In this document: positions 19,133-32,274 of the stretch, piece after piece | Numbering within the stretch: position 1 is the first letter of the stretch | Layout of the letters: each line of letters begins with the position of its first letter | DNA from: Betaproteobacteria bacterium | GTDB lineage: Bacteria; Pseudomonadota; Gammaproteobacteria; Burkholderiales; Rhodocyclaceae | Length of the DNA stretch: 64,000 bases | Reading direction: 5' to 3' | Assembly: GCA_016208415.1 (NCBI GenBank) | Contig: JACQYB010000011.1 | Span: forward strand, 1 to 64,000 | Notes under the pieces: generated by a model | The model's input: only the letters and a program-made list of their open reading frames with translations | Database searches by the model: none | Told to the model about the DNA's origin: nothing | Position numbers and translations under genes: made by a program

Positions 19133-20302
19133 ATGGACTCCCCCGACATCCCGCGCCGGCGGCTCACCGAAGAGGTTCTGGAGCTGTTCGACATCTTCCC
19201 GGTGGTGACGCTGCTGGGGCCGCGCCAGTGCGGCAAGACCACGCTCGCCCGGCTGGTCGCCCAGGGCGAGGCGCAGGCGCACTTCTTCGATCTCGAGAAC
19301 CCGGCGGATCAGGCCCGTCTGGCGGACCCGCTGCTGGCGCTGTCCGGCCTCGCGGGGCTGGTGGTGCTGGACGAAGTGCAGCGCGCGCCCGGCCTGCTGG
19401 AAGTGGTGCGGGTGCTGGCGGACCGGCCGCAGCGGCCGAGCCGCTTCCTGCTGCTGGGAAGCGCCTCGCCGGATCTCGTTCGCGGCGCCTCCGAGTCCCT
19501 CGCCGGCCGGACGGGTTTCGTGCCCATGACCGGCTTTTCGCTGGAGGAGGTGGTGCCGGCGGCGCAAGACCCCGCCGCGGCGCTGCGCCGCCTGTGGTGG
19601 CGCGGCGGATTTCCGCGGGCGTGGCTGGCGCGCAGCGACGCCGCCGCGCGGGTGTGGATCGACGCCTACATCCAGACCTTCCTGGAGCGCGACATCCCCA
19701 GCCTGGGCTTTTCCATCTCGACGCCGCAACTGCGCCGCCTGTGGACCATGATCGCCCACTACCACGGCCAGATCTGGAATGCCTCGGAGATCGGCCGCTC
19801 CCTGGGCGAGAGCCATCACACGGTGAAGCGCCACCTGGACATCCTCAGCGGCGCCTACGTCGTGCGGCAGTTGCAGCCCTGGCACGAGAACCTGTCCAAG
19901 CGCCAGGTCAGCTCGCCGAAGGTGTACGTGCGCGACAGCGGCGTGTTGCACGCCCTGCTGGGCATTGCCGACCCGGCGGCGCTGCAGGGCCATCCCAAGG
20001 TGGGCGCGTCCTGGGAGGGCTTCGTGATCGAGGAGATCCTCAAGCGCACCGGCGAGCGCGACGCCTGGTTCTGGGCCACCCAGAGTGGCGCCGAGCTCGA
20101 TCTGCTGCTCACCGCGGGCGGGCGGCGCATCGGCGTGGAGGTGAAATACACCTCGGCACCCCGGCTCACGCCCTCCATGCGGGTGGCGCTGGAAGACCTG
20201 AAGCTGGACGCGCTGTGGGTTGCCGTGCCGGGGGAGGCGTCTTTTCCCCTCGCCGAGGGGGTGCGGGTGGCGGGGTTGGCGGAGATCCTGGCGGCGCTTT
20301 GA
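19133..20302 (+). CDS. ATP-binding protein, AAA + DUF4143
   Basis: Protein of 389 aa with an N-terminal P-loop ATPase (Walker A LLGPRQCGKTT, Walker B GLVVLDEVQRAP, sensor LLLGSASPDLVR, then AGRTGFVPMTGFSLEE) and a C-terminal DUF4143 region carrying a nuclease-like core (WATQSGAELDLLL, then GVEVKYT). A winged-helix stretch (EIGRSLGESHHTVKRHLDIL) lies between. The family is widespread, often near TA or mobile genes, and its function is unproved. Start at 19133, or 19124 within the palindrome. Confidence 0.9.
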   Translation: MDSPDIPRRRLTEEVLELFDIFPVVTLLGPRQCGKTTLARLVAQGEAQAHFFDLENPADQARLADPLLALSGLAGLVVLDEVQRAPGLLEVVRVLADRPQRPSRFLLLGSASPDLVRGASESLAGRTGFVPMTGFSLEEVVPAAQDPAAALRRLWWRGGFPRAWLARSDAAARVWIDAYIQTFLERDIPSLGFSISTPQLRRLWTMIAHYHGQIWNASEIGRSLGESHHTVKRHLDILSGAYVVRQLQPWHENLSKRQVSSPKVYVRDSGVLHALLGIADPAALQGHPKVGASWEGFVIEEILKRTGERDAWFWATQSGAELDLLLTAGGRRIGVEVKYTSAPRLTPSMRVALEDLKLDALWVAVPGEASFPLAEGVRVAGLAEILAAL

Positions 20303-20493
20303 GTGGCGGCGGGGGCGTCGTGCCTTTGAGGCGCATCACCTGGCCGCGCGCTGCCCGACGCTTGTTTGCGTCGAGCCACCGGACATGGCGCTGGTCGTCC
20401 CCGGTGCAAGGCATGGCACGGCAGCGCTTGCGGTTTCAATGACGCATCCCGCGCGGTAAGATGAGTCGCATTGGCGAGCGCAGGAGGTCATCC

Positions 20494-21114
20494 ATGCCCG
20501 AGTCCGTATTGGCCGAACTTCCCGAACGCATCCTTGCGGCGGCCCGGCACCGGCTGACGGTGTCCGATTTCCGCCGCATGGCCGAGGCAGGCGTTCTTGG
20601 CGAGGACGATCGCGTCGAACTGATCGAGGGGGAGCTTTTCGACATGGCGCCGATAGGCAGCAGGCATGCGAGCATCGTGGACTTTCTTGCGGAGCGCTTC
20701 ACGCTCGGCGCCGGAGGGCGGGTTCTGGTACGCGTCCAGGGGCCGCTGGAGGTGTCTCCCAACAACGAACCCGCGCCGGATCTGCTGCTGCTCAAGCCGC
20801 GCCCGGATCGCTATCGCGATGCATTGCCGCAGGCTTCGGACGCCTTGCTGGTGGTGGAAGTGGCCGATTCCAGCCTCGCCCGCGACCGTGACGTGAAGAT
20901 CCCGCTCTACGCTCGCCACGCCATCCCCGAAGCGTGGCTGGTGGATGTGCAGTCCCGCTGCCTCACCGTGTTCCGCGACCCCCGTCCCGCGGGGTACCGC
21001 CGCGCCATGGAATTCGCGTCGGGCACGGTTGCGCCGCAATGCCTGCCCGATGTTTCCATCGACGTGGCGGACTTGCTCGGCGGTCCGGGCGTGGGGAAGG
21101 CGCAGCCCGTCTAG
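20494..21114 (+). CDS. Uma2 family endonuclease (DUF820)
   Basis: Uma2 protein of 206 aa preceded by a strong AGGAGG ribosome site. Motifs: RLTVSDFRRMAEAGVLGEDD, VELIEGELFDMAPIGSRHA, NEPAPDLLLLKPR, DALLVVEVADSSLARDRDVK (predicted catalytic Glu and Lys region), then IPEAWLVDVQSR. A third, distinct Uma2 subfamily for this window. It closes the accessory island on its right; acyP and metG follow on the other strand. Confidence 0.92.
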   Translation: MPESVLAELPERILAAARHRLTVSDFRRMAEAGVLGEDDRVELIEGELFDMAPIGSRHASIVDFLAERFTLGAGGRVLVRVQGPLEVSPNNEPAPDLLLLKPRPDRYRDALPQASDALLVVEVADSSLARDRDVKIPLYARHAIPEAWLVDVQSRCLTVFRDPRPAGYRRAMEFASGTVAPQCLPDVSIDVADLLGGPGVGKAQPV

Positions 21115-21160
21115 CTGCCGAGAAGGCCCCGGGTGCTCGAAGCGCTCGCGTTCCGGATGC

Positions 21161-21436
21161 TCAGGCCGTCGGCCGGATGTCGAAGCCGGCGAAGCTGCCC
21201 TCGGCCGCCAGTTCCACCTCCACGTGGCTGACGCCAGCGCCGGCCGGGCCGCCGCGGGCCCATTCGATCAGCGCCGCCATGGCGCCGTCCGCCCCCTCGA
21301 TGTGGGCCTCCACCGCGCCGTCGCGGCGGTTGCGCACCCAGCCCTGCACGCCCAGGTGAGTGGCCTGGCGGCACATGGCATAGCGGAAGCCCACGCCCTG
21401 CACCTGGCCATGGACGAGGACTCGGCGGGCGCTCAC
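21161..21436 (-). CDS. acyP: Acylphosphatase
   Basis: Small enzyme of 91 aa hydrolysing acyl phosphates. The active-site loop is GQVQGVGFRYAMCRQA (phosphate cradle and Arg), and LGVQGWVRNRRDGAVEAHIEG carries the catalytic Asn. Length and both signatures are standard. It lies downstream of metG on the same strand; between them (21437-21557) is a GC-rich inverted pair GCCTTCCTTGG with GGCGGAAGGC resembling the window's dispersed repeat. Confidence 0.95.
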   Translation of the reverse strand: MSARRVLVHGQVQGVGFRYAMCRQATHLGVQGWVRNRRDGAVEAHIEGADGAMAALIEWARGGPAGAGVSHVEVELAAEGSFAGFDIRPTA

Positions 21437-21557
21437 TGGGGCACCCTTGGCGCTGAGCGCCGTCCCGCCAAGCGGGAGCGAGCCTTCCTTGGGGCGGCCC
21501 GGCGGAAGGCTCCTGCGGAGGATCCCCGGGTACGTGCGCGGCGCGGGTGTTCCACCG

Positions 21558-23765
21558 CTACTTCACCCGCATGCCGGGGACGGCGCCCTGGTCGGGCGCG
21601 AGCAGGAACAGCCCGGGCACGGCACCGCCGCCGTCGCTGGCGGCCAGCACCATGCCCTCGGAGAGGCCGAACTTCATCTTGCGCGGCGCCAGGTTGGCCA
21701 CCATCACCGTCAGGCGCCCCACCAGCGCGGCCGGATCGTAGGCGCTCTTGATGCCGGCGAACACCTGGCGCGGGCGGATCTGGCCGTTTTCGGTCTCGCC
21801 GATGTCCAGTTGCAGGCGCAGCAGCTTGTCGGCGCCTTCCACGTGCTCGGCATTGATGATGCGCGCGACGCGCAGGTCCACCTTCGAGAAGTCGTCGATG
21901 GAGAGGGTGGGGGGGGTCTGTTCCACGGTGGCCTCGGCCTCCTTTTTTGTGATGTTCTGCTGGTGTTCGGCGTGGCGCTGCCGGGAGTGGGCGTCTGCGG
22001 CGGGCGCGGTGGGCGCGGTGGGCGCCAGGGATTCCTTGTTGGCTTCCACCAGCGCCGCCATCTGCTTCGGCTCCACGCGGGTCATGAGGTGGCGGTATTC
22101 GTTGATGACGTGGCCCGGCGTGAGCGGCCGGGCGAAATCCGCCCAGGTCAGCGGCGCCACGTTGAGGAAGCGCTCCACCTCGGCGCCTAGGCGCGGCAGC
22201 ACCGGCGCCAGCCAGATGGCGAGCTGGCGGAACAGCTCCAGCGCGGTGGAGCACACCACGTGCAGGCGCTCTTCCCGGTCCGGATCCCTGGCCAGCACCC
22301 AGGGCGCGGCGTCGTTCACGTAGCCGTTGGCCTGGTCGGCCAGGGCCATGATCTCGCGCAGCGCCCGGGCGAAGTCGCGGGCCTCGTAGGCCTCGGGGAT
22401 GGCGTCCTCGGCCCAGGCCTCGGAGAAGCGGGTGAAGCGCGGATCGAGCCGGTCCAGTTCGCCGATGCGTCCGTCGAAGCGCTTGGCGATGAAGGAGGCC
22501 GAGCGGCTGGCGATATTGACGAACTTGCCCACCAGGTCCGAATTCACCCGCGCCACGAAGTCGTCCAGGCTGAGGTCGATGTCCTCCATGCTGCCGTTGA
22601 GCTTGGCGGCGTAGTAGTAGCGCAGCCATTCGGGGTTGAGGCCCAGATCCAGGTAGCTGCCGGCGGTGATGAAGGTGCCGCGGCTCTTGGACATCTTCTC
22701 GCCATTGACGGTGAGGAAGCCGTGGGCATTGATCTGGCTGGGCACGCGGTAGCCGGCATGCTCCAGCATGGCGGGCCAGAACAGGGCGTGGAAGTAGAGG
22801 ATGTCCTTGCCGATGAAGTGCACCATCTCGGTGCCCTCGGCCTGGGCGCGGTCGGCCCGCAGGAAGGCGTCCTCGTCGATGGCGAGGCCGCGGGCCTGCT
22901 GCTTGCGCACGTAGTCGCGGAAGCTGCCGAAGTAGCCCACCGGCGCGTCCAGCCAGACGTAGAAGAACTTGTCCGCGGTGCCGGGGATGCGGAAGCCGAA
23001 GTACGGCGCGTCGCGGGAGATGTCCCAGTCGGAGAGGCCGGCGCGGAACCATTCGTCGAGCTTGTTGGCGGCCTCGGGCTGCAGCCGCCCGGGGGCGCGG
23101 GTGAAGCCGCGCAGGAAGTCGATGCAGCGGCTGTCCGAGAGGCGGAAGAAGTGGTGCTCGGAGGACCGGCGCACCGGCGCCGCGCCGGAGACCACGGAGT
23201 ACGCGTTCTTCAGCTCCGTGGGGGCGTAGGTGGCGCCGCACACCTCGCAGGAGTCGCCGTACTGGTCGGCGGCGCCGCACCTGGGGCATTCGCCCTTGAT
23301 GAAGCGGTCCGGCAGGAACATCTCCTTCACCGGGTCGTAGAACTGTTCCACCGGGCGCGAGGCGATGAGGTCGGCCACCTTGAGCCGGGCGTAAATGTCC
23401 TCGCAGAACCACTGGTTCTCGGGCGAATCGGTCTCGTGGTAGTTGTCGAAGCTGACCAGGAAGCCGCCCAGCACGCCTGCGCCCTTCTTCCATGCCGCCT
23501 GGGTCTCCAGCCCGCCGAAGAAGTCGCGGGCGTGCTCGTGCAGCACCCGGCCCACCAGCTCGCGCGGGCTGATGCCCTCCTTCTCGGCGCGCAGCATGAT
23601 GGGCGTGCCGTGCTGGTCGTCGGCGCCCACGTAATGCACCTCGTGGCCCTGCATGCGCTGGAAGCGCACCCAGATGTCGGTCTGGATGTATTCCACGAGG
23701 TGGCCGAGGTGGATGGCGCCGTTGGCGTAGGGCAGGGCGGAGGTGACGAGGATGCGGCGGGGCAT
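21558..23765 (-). CDS. metG: Methionyl-tRNA synthetase
   Basis: Class I synthetase of 735 aa charging tRNA-Met and initiator tRNA. HIGH-type motif [15 protein letters not shown] at the N-terminus, zinc knuckle [23 protein letters not shown] loop [11 protein letters not shown], and a C-terminal tRNA-binding domain ([19 protein letters not shown] and [14 protein letters not shown]). A Lys/Glu/Gln-rich linker precedes that domain. Start ATG at 23765 gives the usual [16 protein letters not shown] opening; the frame is open upstream without similarity. Confidence 0.98.
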   Translation of the reverse strand: MPRRILVTSALPYANGAIHLGHLVEYIQTDIWVRFQRMQGHEVHYVGADDQHGTPIMLRAEKEGISPRELVGRVLHEHARDFFGGLETQAAWKKGAGVLGGFLVSFDNYHETDSPENQWFCEDIYARLKVADLIASRPVEQFYDPVKEMFLPDRFIKGECPRCGAADQYGDSCEVCGATYAPTELKNAYSVVSGAAPVRRSSEHHFFRLSDSRCIDFLRGFTRAPGRLQPEAANKLDEWFRAGLSDWDISRDAPYFGFRIPGTADKFFYVWLDAPVGYFGSFRDYVRKQQARGLAIDEDAFLRADRAQAEGTEMVHFIGKDILYFHALFWPAMLEHAGYRVPSQINAHGFLTVNGEKMSKSRGTFITAGSYLDLGLNPEWLRYYYAAKLNGSMEDIDLSLDDFVARVNSDLVGKFVNIASRSASFIAKRFDGRIGELDRLDPRFTRFSEAWAEDAIPEAYEARDFARALREIMALADQANGYVNDAAPWVLARDPDREERLHVVCSTALELFRQLAIWLAPVLPRLGAEVERFLNVAPLTWADFARPLTPGHVINEYRHLMTRVEPKQMAALVEANKESLAPTAPTAPAADAHSRQRHAEHQQNITKKEAEATVEQTPPTLSIDDFSKVDLRVARIINAEHVEGADKLLRLQLDIGETENGQIRPRQVFAGIKSAYDPAALVGRLTVMVANLAPRKMKFGLSEGMVLAASDGGGAVPGLFLLAPDQGAVPGMRVK

Positions 23766-24020
23766 GGGCGACGATGGGGCGGGGGCAAAGCGGCATTTTA
23801 GCTTGACCGTCGTGCCGGCGATGCTTCGTCTGGCGGACGAGGCCAGGCTGGCATGCGCCGCCCGGGCCAATCCTGGCGCAATCGGCGCCGGCTCCGGCGC
23901 GCGCTTTTCGCGTCGTCCGCGGTGCCCGGCGAACTACGGGATTGCCGCCCCGCAATCCGGGTATTCTCCCGGCCCCCGCATGGGAGGTTTCCCCATGGCG
24001 TCGGGCATGAGCAGGAGGGC

Positions 24021-24297
24021 ATAATCCTTGATTCCTCAGTTGACCGCTCATTTTCCCTCGGAAGGCCGCATGGAGTTTGAGGTCTGCGCCTTCGCCCACG
24101 CGCACCGGATGGGTGCGCCCGCTACGCGCCCGATTGCGCGCCTGCCGGGCCGTCTGGCGGCGTTGCTCCTCGTTGCGGGGGGCGGCCCCGCGGCCTCGTC
24201 GCGCCTTGCCAGCCGACCCGGCAGGCCCACACTCGGGCGCGTTGCCGACCCGGCAGGCCCACACTCGGGCGCGTTCAACTGAGGAATCAAGGATAAT
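24021..24297. mobile_element. 277-bp MITE-like element with 23-bp terminal inverted repeats
   Basis: ATCCTTGATTCCTCAGTTGA at 24024-24043 is repeated exactly inverted at 24275-24294; including the outer bases the arms are 23 bp with one mismatch. The interior has no convincing gene and contains a 32-bp tandem duplication (24212-24243 and 24244-24275, starting GCCGACCCGGCAGGCCC) abutting the right arm. Terminal repeats without a transposase mark a non-autonomous element. No clear target duplication is visible. It fills most of the 616-bp gap between metG and the next kinase; the remainder shows no gene. Confidence 0.7.
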
Positions 24298-24381
24298 TTG
24301 TGCGGGTGCACGATCCTCCGCATGGCATGGGCGGCGGGATGACGAAGGCACGGGGTGTGTGTTTCTTGTGATGAATTGCGG

Positions 24382-27927
<3,546 letters not shown>

Positions 27928-27978
27928 GGAGTGAGGAGTGCAGCGAAGGGATGCCCCATCCTCACTCGTCGGCCCTTG

Positions 27979-28962
27979 TCACCCCTCGCGCGGTTCCGTC
28001 GGAATGCTGATGATGTAGCCCCCGGAGCGCTCGTCGCGCTCCAGTTGCAGCAGGCCGCGCTTCTCGGCTTCCTCCAGCACGGCGCCGAAGGAGCGAAACC
28101 CGTAGTAGGACTCGTTGAACCCCGGCTTGCGACGCTTGATGGCCTGCTTGACCATGGAGCCCCACACCCGTTCTTCCTCGCCGCGTTCGCCGTGCAGCGC
28201 CTCGGTGGTCTCCACCACCAGATCGATGGCCATCTGGCGGCGTTCTTCTTCGTTGCCGTTGCGGGCGGGGGGAGCCTCGTCGCGGGCGGAGGACTCCTCA
28301 CGCGGGACCAAAGGCTCGTCCTGCACGGGGGACGTGCCCTCTTTGCCCGCCTCGCGGGTGGCCTCGCGACCGGTATCGCGTGCGGCGGCCTCCTTCGTGC
28401 CGTCCTTGCCGGCTTCCTTTGCGGCGGCCTTGGACGGCGACTTGCGGCCGGAGCGCTTCTTCTTCTGTGCTTCCTTCTGCGCCTCGACGAGCACCAGATC
28501 GTCGTAGTAGATGAACTCGTCGCAGGCGGCGGTGAGCAGGTCGGAGGTGGATTTCTTCACCCCCACGCCGATCACCAGCTTGTTGTTCTCCCGCAGTTTG
28601 GAGACCAGGGGGGAGAAGTCGGAATCGCCGCTGATGACGACGAAGGTGTCCACGTGGGACTTGGTGTAGCACAGGTCGAGGGCGTCCACCACCATGCGGA
28701 TGTCGGCGGAGTTCTTGCCGGACTGGCGCACGTGGGGGATTTCGATCAGTTCGAACGCCGCCTCGTGCATGCCGGCCTTGAATTCCTTGTAGCGGTCCCA
28801 GTCGCAGTACGCCTTGCGCACGACGATGCTGCCCTTGAGCAGCAGCCTCTCCAGCACCTTCTGGATGTCGAACTTGGGATACTTGGCCTCGCGCACCCCG
28901 AGCGCGACGTTCTCGAAGTCGCAGAACAGGGCCATGTTCTTGATTTCAGGCTGGCCGGGCAT
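27979..28962 (-). CDS. NYN-domain protein (PIN-like RNase fold) with C-terminal LOTUS/OST-HTH-like domain
   Basis: Protein of 327 aa. The NYN domain (about 8-160) has MALFCDFENVALGV, DIRMVVDALDLCY and FVVISGDSDFSPLVSKLREN, carrying the conserved Asp residues of PIN-like nucleases. A highly charged Lys/Glu/Ala linker (about 165-250) connects to a C-terminal domain with SMVKQAIKRRKPGFNESYYG, the signature of OST-HTH/LOTUS RNA-binding domains. Predicted role is RNA processing or turnover. Confidence 0.9.
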   Translation of the reverse strand: MPGQPEIKNMALFCDFENVALGVREAKYPKFDIQKVLERLLLKGSIVVRKAYCDWDRYKEFKAGMHEAAFELIEIPHVRQSGKNSADIRMVVDALDLCYTKSHVDTFVVISGDSDFSPLVSKLRENNKLVIGVGVKKSTSDLLTAACDEFIYYDDLVLVEAQKEAQKKKRSGRKSPSKAAAKEAGKDGTKEAAARDTGREATREAGKEGTSPVQDEPLVPREESSARDEAPPARNGNEEERRQMAIDLVVETTEALHGERGEEERVWGSMVKQAIKRRKPGFNESYYGFRSFGAVLEEAEKRGLLQLERDERSGGYIISIPTEPREG

Positions 28963-29122
28963 GGCAATCCGTCAGATGATTGAAGGGGCTAAAGCGCCGC
29001 GCGGCGCGGCGCCTGAAGACGCGCGCGCCAGAAACCGCCACGGCACCGCCGGCGCAAGGCACGCCACGCCCCCCCCCCGCGTCTAGGCGGGGACGACGCG
29101 GGCGGTGGCGTGGTGCAGGGTG

Positions 29123-29458
29123 TCAGGAACGGCGGTGGCCGCCGGGACCGCCGCCGCCCCCGCCGGGGCCGCCGCGACGGGCACCGCCGGCGCGGAACAT
29201 GCCGCCCCCGGGCTGGGGCCGGGCCTCATTGACGACCATGTTGCGCCCGCCCATGTCCTTGCCGTTGAGCGCGGCAATGGCGGATTGCGCTTCCTGGTCG
29301 CTGCCCATCTCCACGAAGCCGAAGCCCTTGGAGCGTCCGGTCTCGCGATCCATCACGACCTGCGCGGACTGCACCGTGCCGTGGGCACCGAAGAGCCGTT
29401 CGAGTTCAGCGCTATCGACGGTGTAGCGCAGGTTGCCAACGTATAGTTTCTTGCCCAA
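29123..29458 (-). CDS. RNA-recognition-motif (RRM) protein
   Basis: Small RNA-binding protein of 111 aa. RNP2 is KLYVGNLRYTV and RNP1 is KGFGFVEMG, both intact; the tail is Gly/Arg-rich (GGGMFRAGGARRGGPGGG). No ATG lies near the domain; a TTG at 29458 gives the family N-terminus and has GGAG 10 nt upstream, so a TTG start is chosen. Similar bacterial RRM proteins are often cold-induced, but the sequence shows nothing on that here. Confidence 0.9.
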   Translation of the reverse strand: MGKKLYVGNLRYTVDSAELERLFGAHGTVQSAQVVMDRETGRSKGFGFVEMGSDQEAQSAIAALNGKDMGGRNMVVNEARPQPGGGMFRAGGARRGGPGGGGGGPGGHRRS

Positions 29459-29892
29459 TTGACTGTTTCTCCACAAGGAATCCGCGGACCGGGTACCGCG
29501 TGACGATGATAAAGGAAAACTGCCCGCCGTGTGCGCGAATTGCACGGCGTGGCGCCGGCGCCATGTGGCGTAACGGCGCCCTGTCCGGTGCCGGGGCGGG
29601 AGTGCGGGCGGAACGTGCCGGCGCCCGACACGGCGGGTCGACCGTGCAAAGTTTGCAGATATAAAACGCTGCCGCCATTGACTGACTAAGCCGAAAGTAT
29701 TATCAAGGCGTTATCCGGCCTGCATCGGGACAGGGGGGCCGGCAAAATGACGAGGCCCCGAGGCCTCGCGTTCTCTGGGCATCGCCACGCGATGCGATTC
29801 TTCCGAGGTCAGAGGCTCTTGTCCGACGCTGGTTGTGTTGCGGGCCGCCCGCCGTGGGATGCCCGCGGTTCCCATTCGCGTCAGGAGCGACC
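29459..29892. other. Intergenic region between the RRM gene and a small ORF
   Basis: 434 bp with lower GC than its surroundings near 29640-29720. A stem GAGGCC-CCGA-GGCCTC is at 29754-29769. On the minus strand TATATC near 29660 could serve an RRM promoter. No gene on either strand is supported; a long structured 5' leader for the RRM mRNA is possible. Confidence 0.35.
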
Positions 29893-30066
29893 ATGCATGA
29901 CAAGACTGCATTGCCCCGCGAGGGCCTGTTTGCGTCCGCGGTCGTGATTCCGCTGCGCCGGGTTGCGGCGCCCGCCGTCGTGCCCGTACAACCGGGCGCA
30001 CCTGTCACAAGCTGGGCGCCGCGCAAGCCGTGGTGGCGTCGGCTCATCGAGCGGGCGATTCCCTGA
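29893..30066 (+). CDS. Small hypothetical protein
   Basis: A 57-aa reading frame with a good ribosome site (AGGAG at 29883) and ATG at 29893. Sequence is Pro/Ala/Val-rich in the middle and ends in a basic, Trp-rich helix (APRKPWWRRLIERAIP). No family recognised. It converges on and overlaps the 3' end of the WYL gene by 23 bp. Confidence 0.5.
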   Translation: MHDKTALPREGLFASAVVIPLRRVAAPAVVPVQPGAPVTSWAPRKPWWRRLIERAIP

Positions 30067-31064
30067 GCGGCGGGTCGGCCGGCGGCGGGCGGTAGAGGGC
30101 CGCCATGTCCGCTACGGCGGTGGTGATGGCGGCGCGCAGGTCGGCCGGTTCCAGCACTTCGATCTCCGGGCCATGGCGCAGGATGTCCATCGCCAGTTCC
30201 CGCGGGTCGGCGTAGGGCACTTCCAGGACGTAGCGGCCCTGGGCGTCGAATTCTCCCTTCTGGCGCGGGTGCCACTGCTCCGCCGCCACCCACCGCGCCC
30301 GTCGGGGCGAAAAGCGCAGGCGGGCGAGGTGCTGCGCCCGGCCGCCGAAGATGCCGTAGCCGGCGCCCAGTTCCTCGTCCAGCGTTCGCTCCGCGACGTC
30401 GTGCGCGGGCTCATTGACCAGGCGGGCCTGCGTGATGGCGTCCACGGCGAAGCTGCGCAGCGCCTGGCGCAGATGGCACCAGGCGTCCAGATACCAGTTG
30501 TCGCGGTAATGCACCAGGCGCTGGGGCGAGATTTCGCGTTCCGAGACCTCGTCGCGGGTGCGCGCGTGATAGACGATGTGCAGCCGCCGCCGCCTCGGCA
30601 GTGCCGCGCCCACGGTCTGGAAGTGCGCCAGCACCAGGCGCCGCGGTGTGGCGCCGAGAACGCGGATGCGCCGGCGCACCTCGTCGGCGGTGTTGTCGGC
30701 GCTGCCCAGCAGGCCGTTGAGCCGCGCCATCAGCGGCTGGACGTGGGGGCCGAGCAGGCCGCCGGTGTCCAGCCCGTCGAGCAGTTGCTGCATGGTCAGC
30801 AGGGCGTGGATTTCGGCGGCGGAAAACCACAATCCGGGCAACTGGTAGCGCGGCCCCGCCGTCCTGGCGGAAGCCTCGAAGCGGTAGCCGCCGGCGTCAC
30901 GGTTCCACAGGATGGGCGCGTGCAGGCGGTTGCGCATGACACTCCAGGTCGCGCTTGAGGGTGGCGCGGGAGACGCCGAGGGCGCCGAGCAGCGCGTCGA
31001 AGCTCATGAGGCCACGCTCGTGGAGCAACTGGTCGATGAGGTAGAAGCGCTCGGTTCGATTCAT
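30044..31064 (-). pseudogene. WYL-domain transcriptional regulator split by a frameshift
   Basis: A YafY-type regulator in two frames. The helix-turn-helix part begins at 31064 (MNRTERFYLIDQLLHERG, then LGVSRATLKRDLE). The body (MRNRLHAPILWNRDAGGYRF onward, with the WYL-domain core NWYLDAWCHLRQALRSFAVD) starts at 30937 in another frame. Between GACCTGGAG and ATGCGCAAC there are four bases instead of three, so one extra base near 30938-30941 separates them. Without it the protein would be about 339 aa, normal for the family. Either a real inactivating mutation or a sequencing error; the WYL part could in principle be translated alone. Confidence 0.85.
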
Positions 31065-31145
31065 GCGGGAGTTCGCGGTTCGGCCGCGGGCCGGCGCGGA
31101 CTTGTCCTGCTGGCGACGCAGCCATTGTAGGACGCCGCGGCCGTT

Positions 31146-31499
31146 TCAGGCGCCGTCGGTCCCGGCGCATTCGGTGCGGCTCCGCGCCTCGGCCCACAAG
31201 GCCCGGCCGAAGGCCTTCCACACCGGGCCGCCGTGGATGTCGATGCCACGGCTGGCGCTCTTCTCCATCACCGTCAGCATCAGTTGCGCCGCGCCGAAGA
31301 GCTTGATGTGGGTGAGCCGCAGCCGGTCGCCGGACTTGACGTGGGCATCCTCCCCGTCGAGGCGGCAGTCCATGGCCTGGCACGCCAGTTGCCGCACGGC
31401 GGCGGCGTCGTTCCAGTCGACGCGCAGCGCCATCCCGAGGAGCGTGATTTCCCGTTCGATGGCGCGGACTTCCGTGTGGTAATCCTCGAATCCGATCAT
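31146..31499 (-). CDS. Hypothetical protein
   Basis: A 117-aa protein with a coherent predicted helical N-terminus (MIGFEDYHTEVRAIEREITL, then LGMALRVDWND) and a region VKSGDRLRLTHIKLFGAAQL. Composition and lack of a signal suggest a soluble cytoplasmic protein. Not recognised. It lies between the WYL gene and a broken TA pair. Confidence 0.65.
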   Translation of the reverse strand: MIGFEDYHTEVRAIEREITLLGMALRVDWNDAAAVRQLACQAMDCRLDGEDAHVKSGDRLRLTHIKLFGAAQLMLTVMEKSASRGIDIHGGPVWKAFGRALWAEARSRTECAGTDGA

Positions 31500-31584
31500 G
31501 GTGGGGCTCCCTGACGATGTGCAGGCGAAAAAACGCGCGAGCGGCATGCTGGAGCGTACGGCGCCCGCCGGTCCTTCGTCTACG

Positions 31585-31737
31585 GCGATCCGTGCCGGTC
31601 CTTGAGTCCTTCGCCAGGCACTCCTGCCACACCGCCAGAGGAACATGAACCTTGCCGAACAGGCCGGGCAGGATGTTCAGCGCGTCCGCGCCGGCCAGTG
31701 CGATCAGGGGGCCGGCATCGCTTATGACGACAGCCAT
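31585..31737 (-). pseudogene. Truncated DUF3368 PIN-type toxin
   Basis: The first 40-50 residues of a DUF3368/PIN toxin: MAVVISDAGPLIALAGADAL, then NILPGLFGKVHVPLAVWQE. Similarity ends near residue 45 and the frame continues as Arg-rich nonsense, so the catalytic C-terminal acidic cluster is lost. Its start overlaps the antitoxin end by 16 bp, the normal operon arrangement. Confidence 0.7.
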
Positions 31738-32060
31738 GCCGAGACATCGCCGGCTTCATGGCTGGTCGTTTCGTCCGCGCGCACGATCTCGATGCCGAGG
31801 CTCCCCAGGTGGCGGACGAAGTCGGAAAGCGCCATGCCGCTCAGCCTTGCCGCGGCGCCAAGGGACAGCACGCCGTCACAGTACAGGCTTGAAGCCAGGC
31901 CCGGGCGCAGGCTCGCCTCGGTGGCGGCAAGCGACTCTTGCAGGTGCAACAGAACCGCATTCGGCTCATTGCCCTTGAGGATGAGGACCGGGGCTTCCTT
32001 CGCCTGGCGCGGGGCCAGCGATGGGTTCTTCTTCAGTTCGCGCACATTCGTTGCATACAT
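31722..32060 (-). CDS. Antitoxin with Phd-like N-terminus and UPF0175 C-terminus
   Basis: A 112-aa protein. The N-terminal half (MYATNVRELKKNPSLAPRQA, then APVLILKGNEPNAVLLHL) looks like a Phd/YefM-type antitoxin; the C-terminal half (GVLSLGAAARLSGMALSDFV, then RHLGSLGIEIV) matches UPF0175. The pairing of UPF0175 with DUF3368 toxins is well known. It is the surviving half of the module, since the toxin is truncated. Confidence 0.75.
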   Translation of the reverse strand: MYATNVRELKKNPSLAPRQAKEAPVLILKGNEPNAVLLHLQESLAATEASLRPGLASSLYCDGVLSLGAAARLSGMALSDFVRHLGSLGIEIVRADETTSHEAGDVSAWLSS

Positions 32061-32066
32061 GGAGGA

Positions 32067-32180
32067 TCGCACCCCCCGCTGCTTGTGGCACAGGCGCAAG
32101 CCTTGCCCGCCCATCTGCTCACCACGGACGCCATGCTGGCCCGCTACTCCGATCTTGTCATTGAGGTGAGCCTGCGCTGA
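32067..32180 (+). pseudogene. C-terminal scrap of a VapC-type PIN toxin
   Basis: On the plus strand the frame PPLLVAQAQALPAHLLTTDA, then MLARYSDLVIEV, ending in a stop at 32180, matches the last part of VapC toxins (D..L.AQA..E...L.T.D..L..Y). The conserved preceding Asp is replaced. Nothing upstream in frame supports the N-terminal half. Confidence 0.6.
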
Positions 32181-32274
32181 GCGCTACCACCACCGACCGC
32201 ATGCGGCGGCCTCGGTTTTTCGGGCAGTCGGATAAGGTAAGGTCGACCGGACCGAAGAGGCATGAAACGTGGTC

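Noticed and set aside
31040..31075. GGTTCGATTC resembling a tRNA T-loop
   Set aside because: It is the coding start of the WYL regulator; no cloverleaf can be drawn. I saw no tRNA or rRNA gene in the window.
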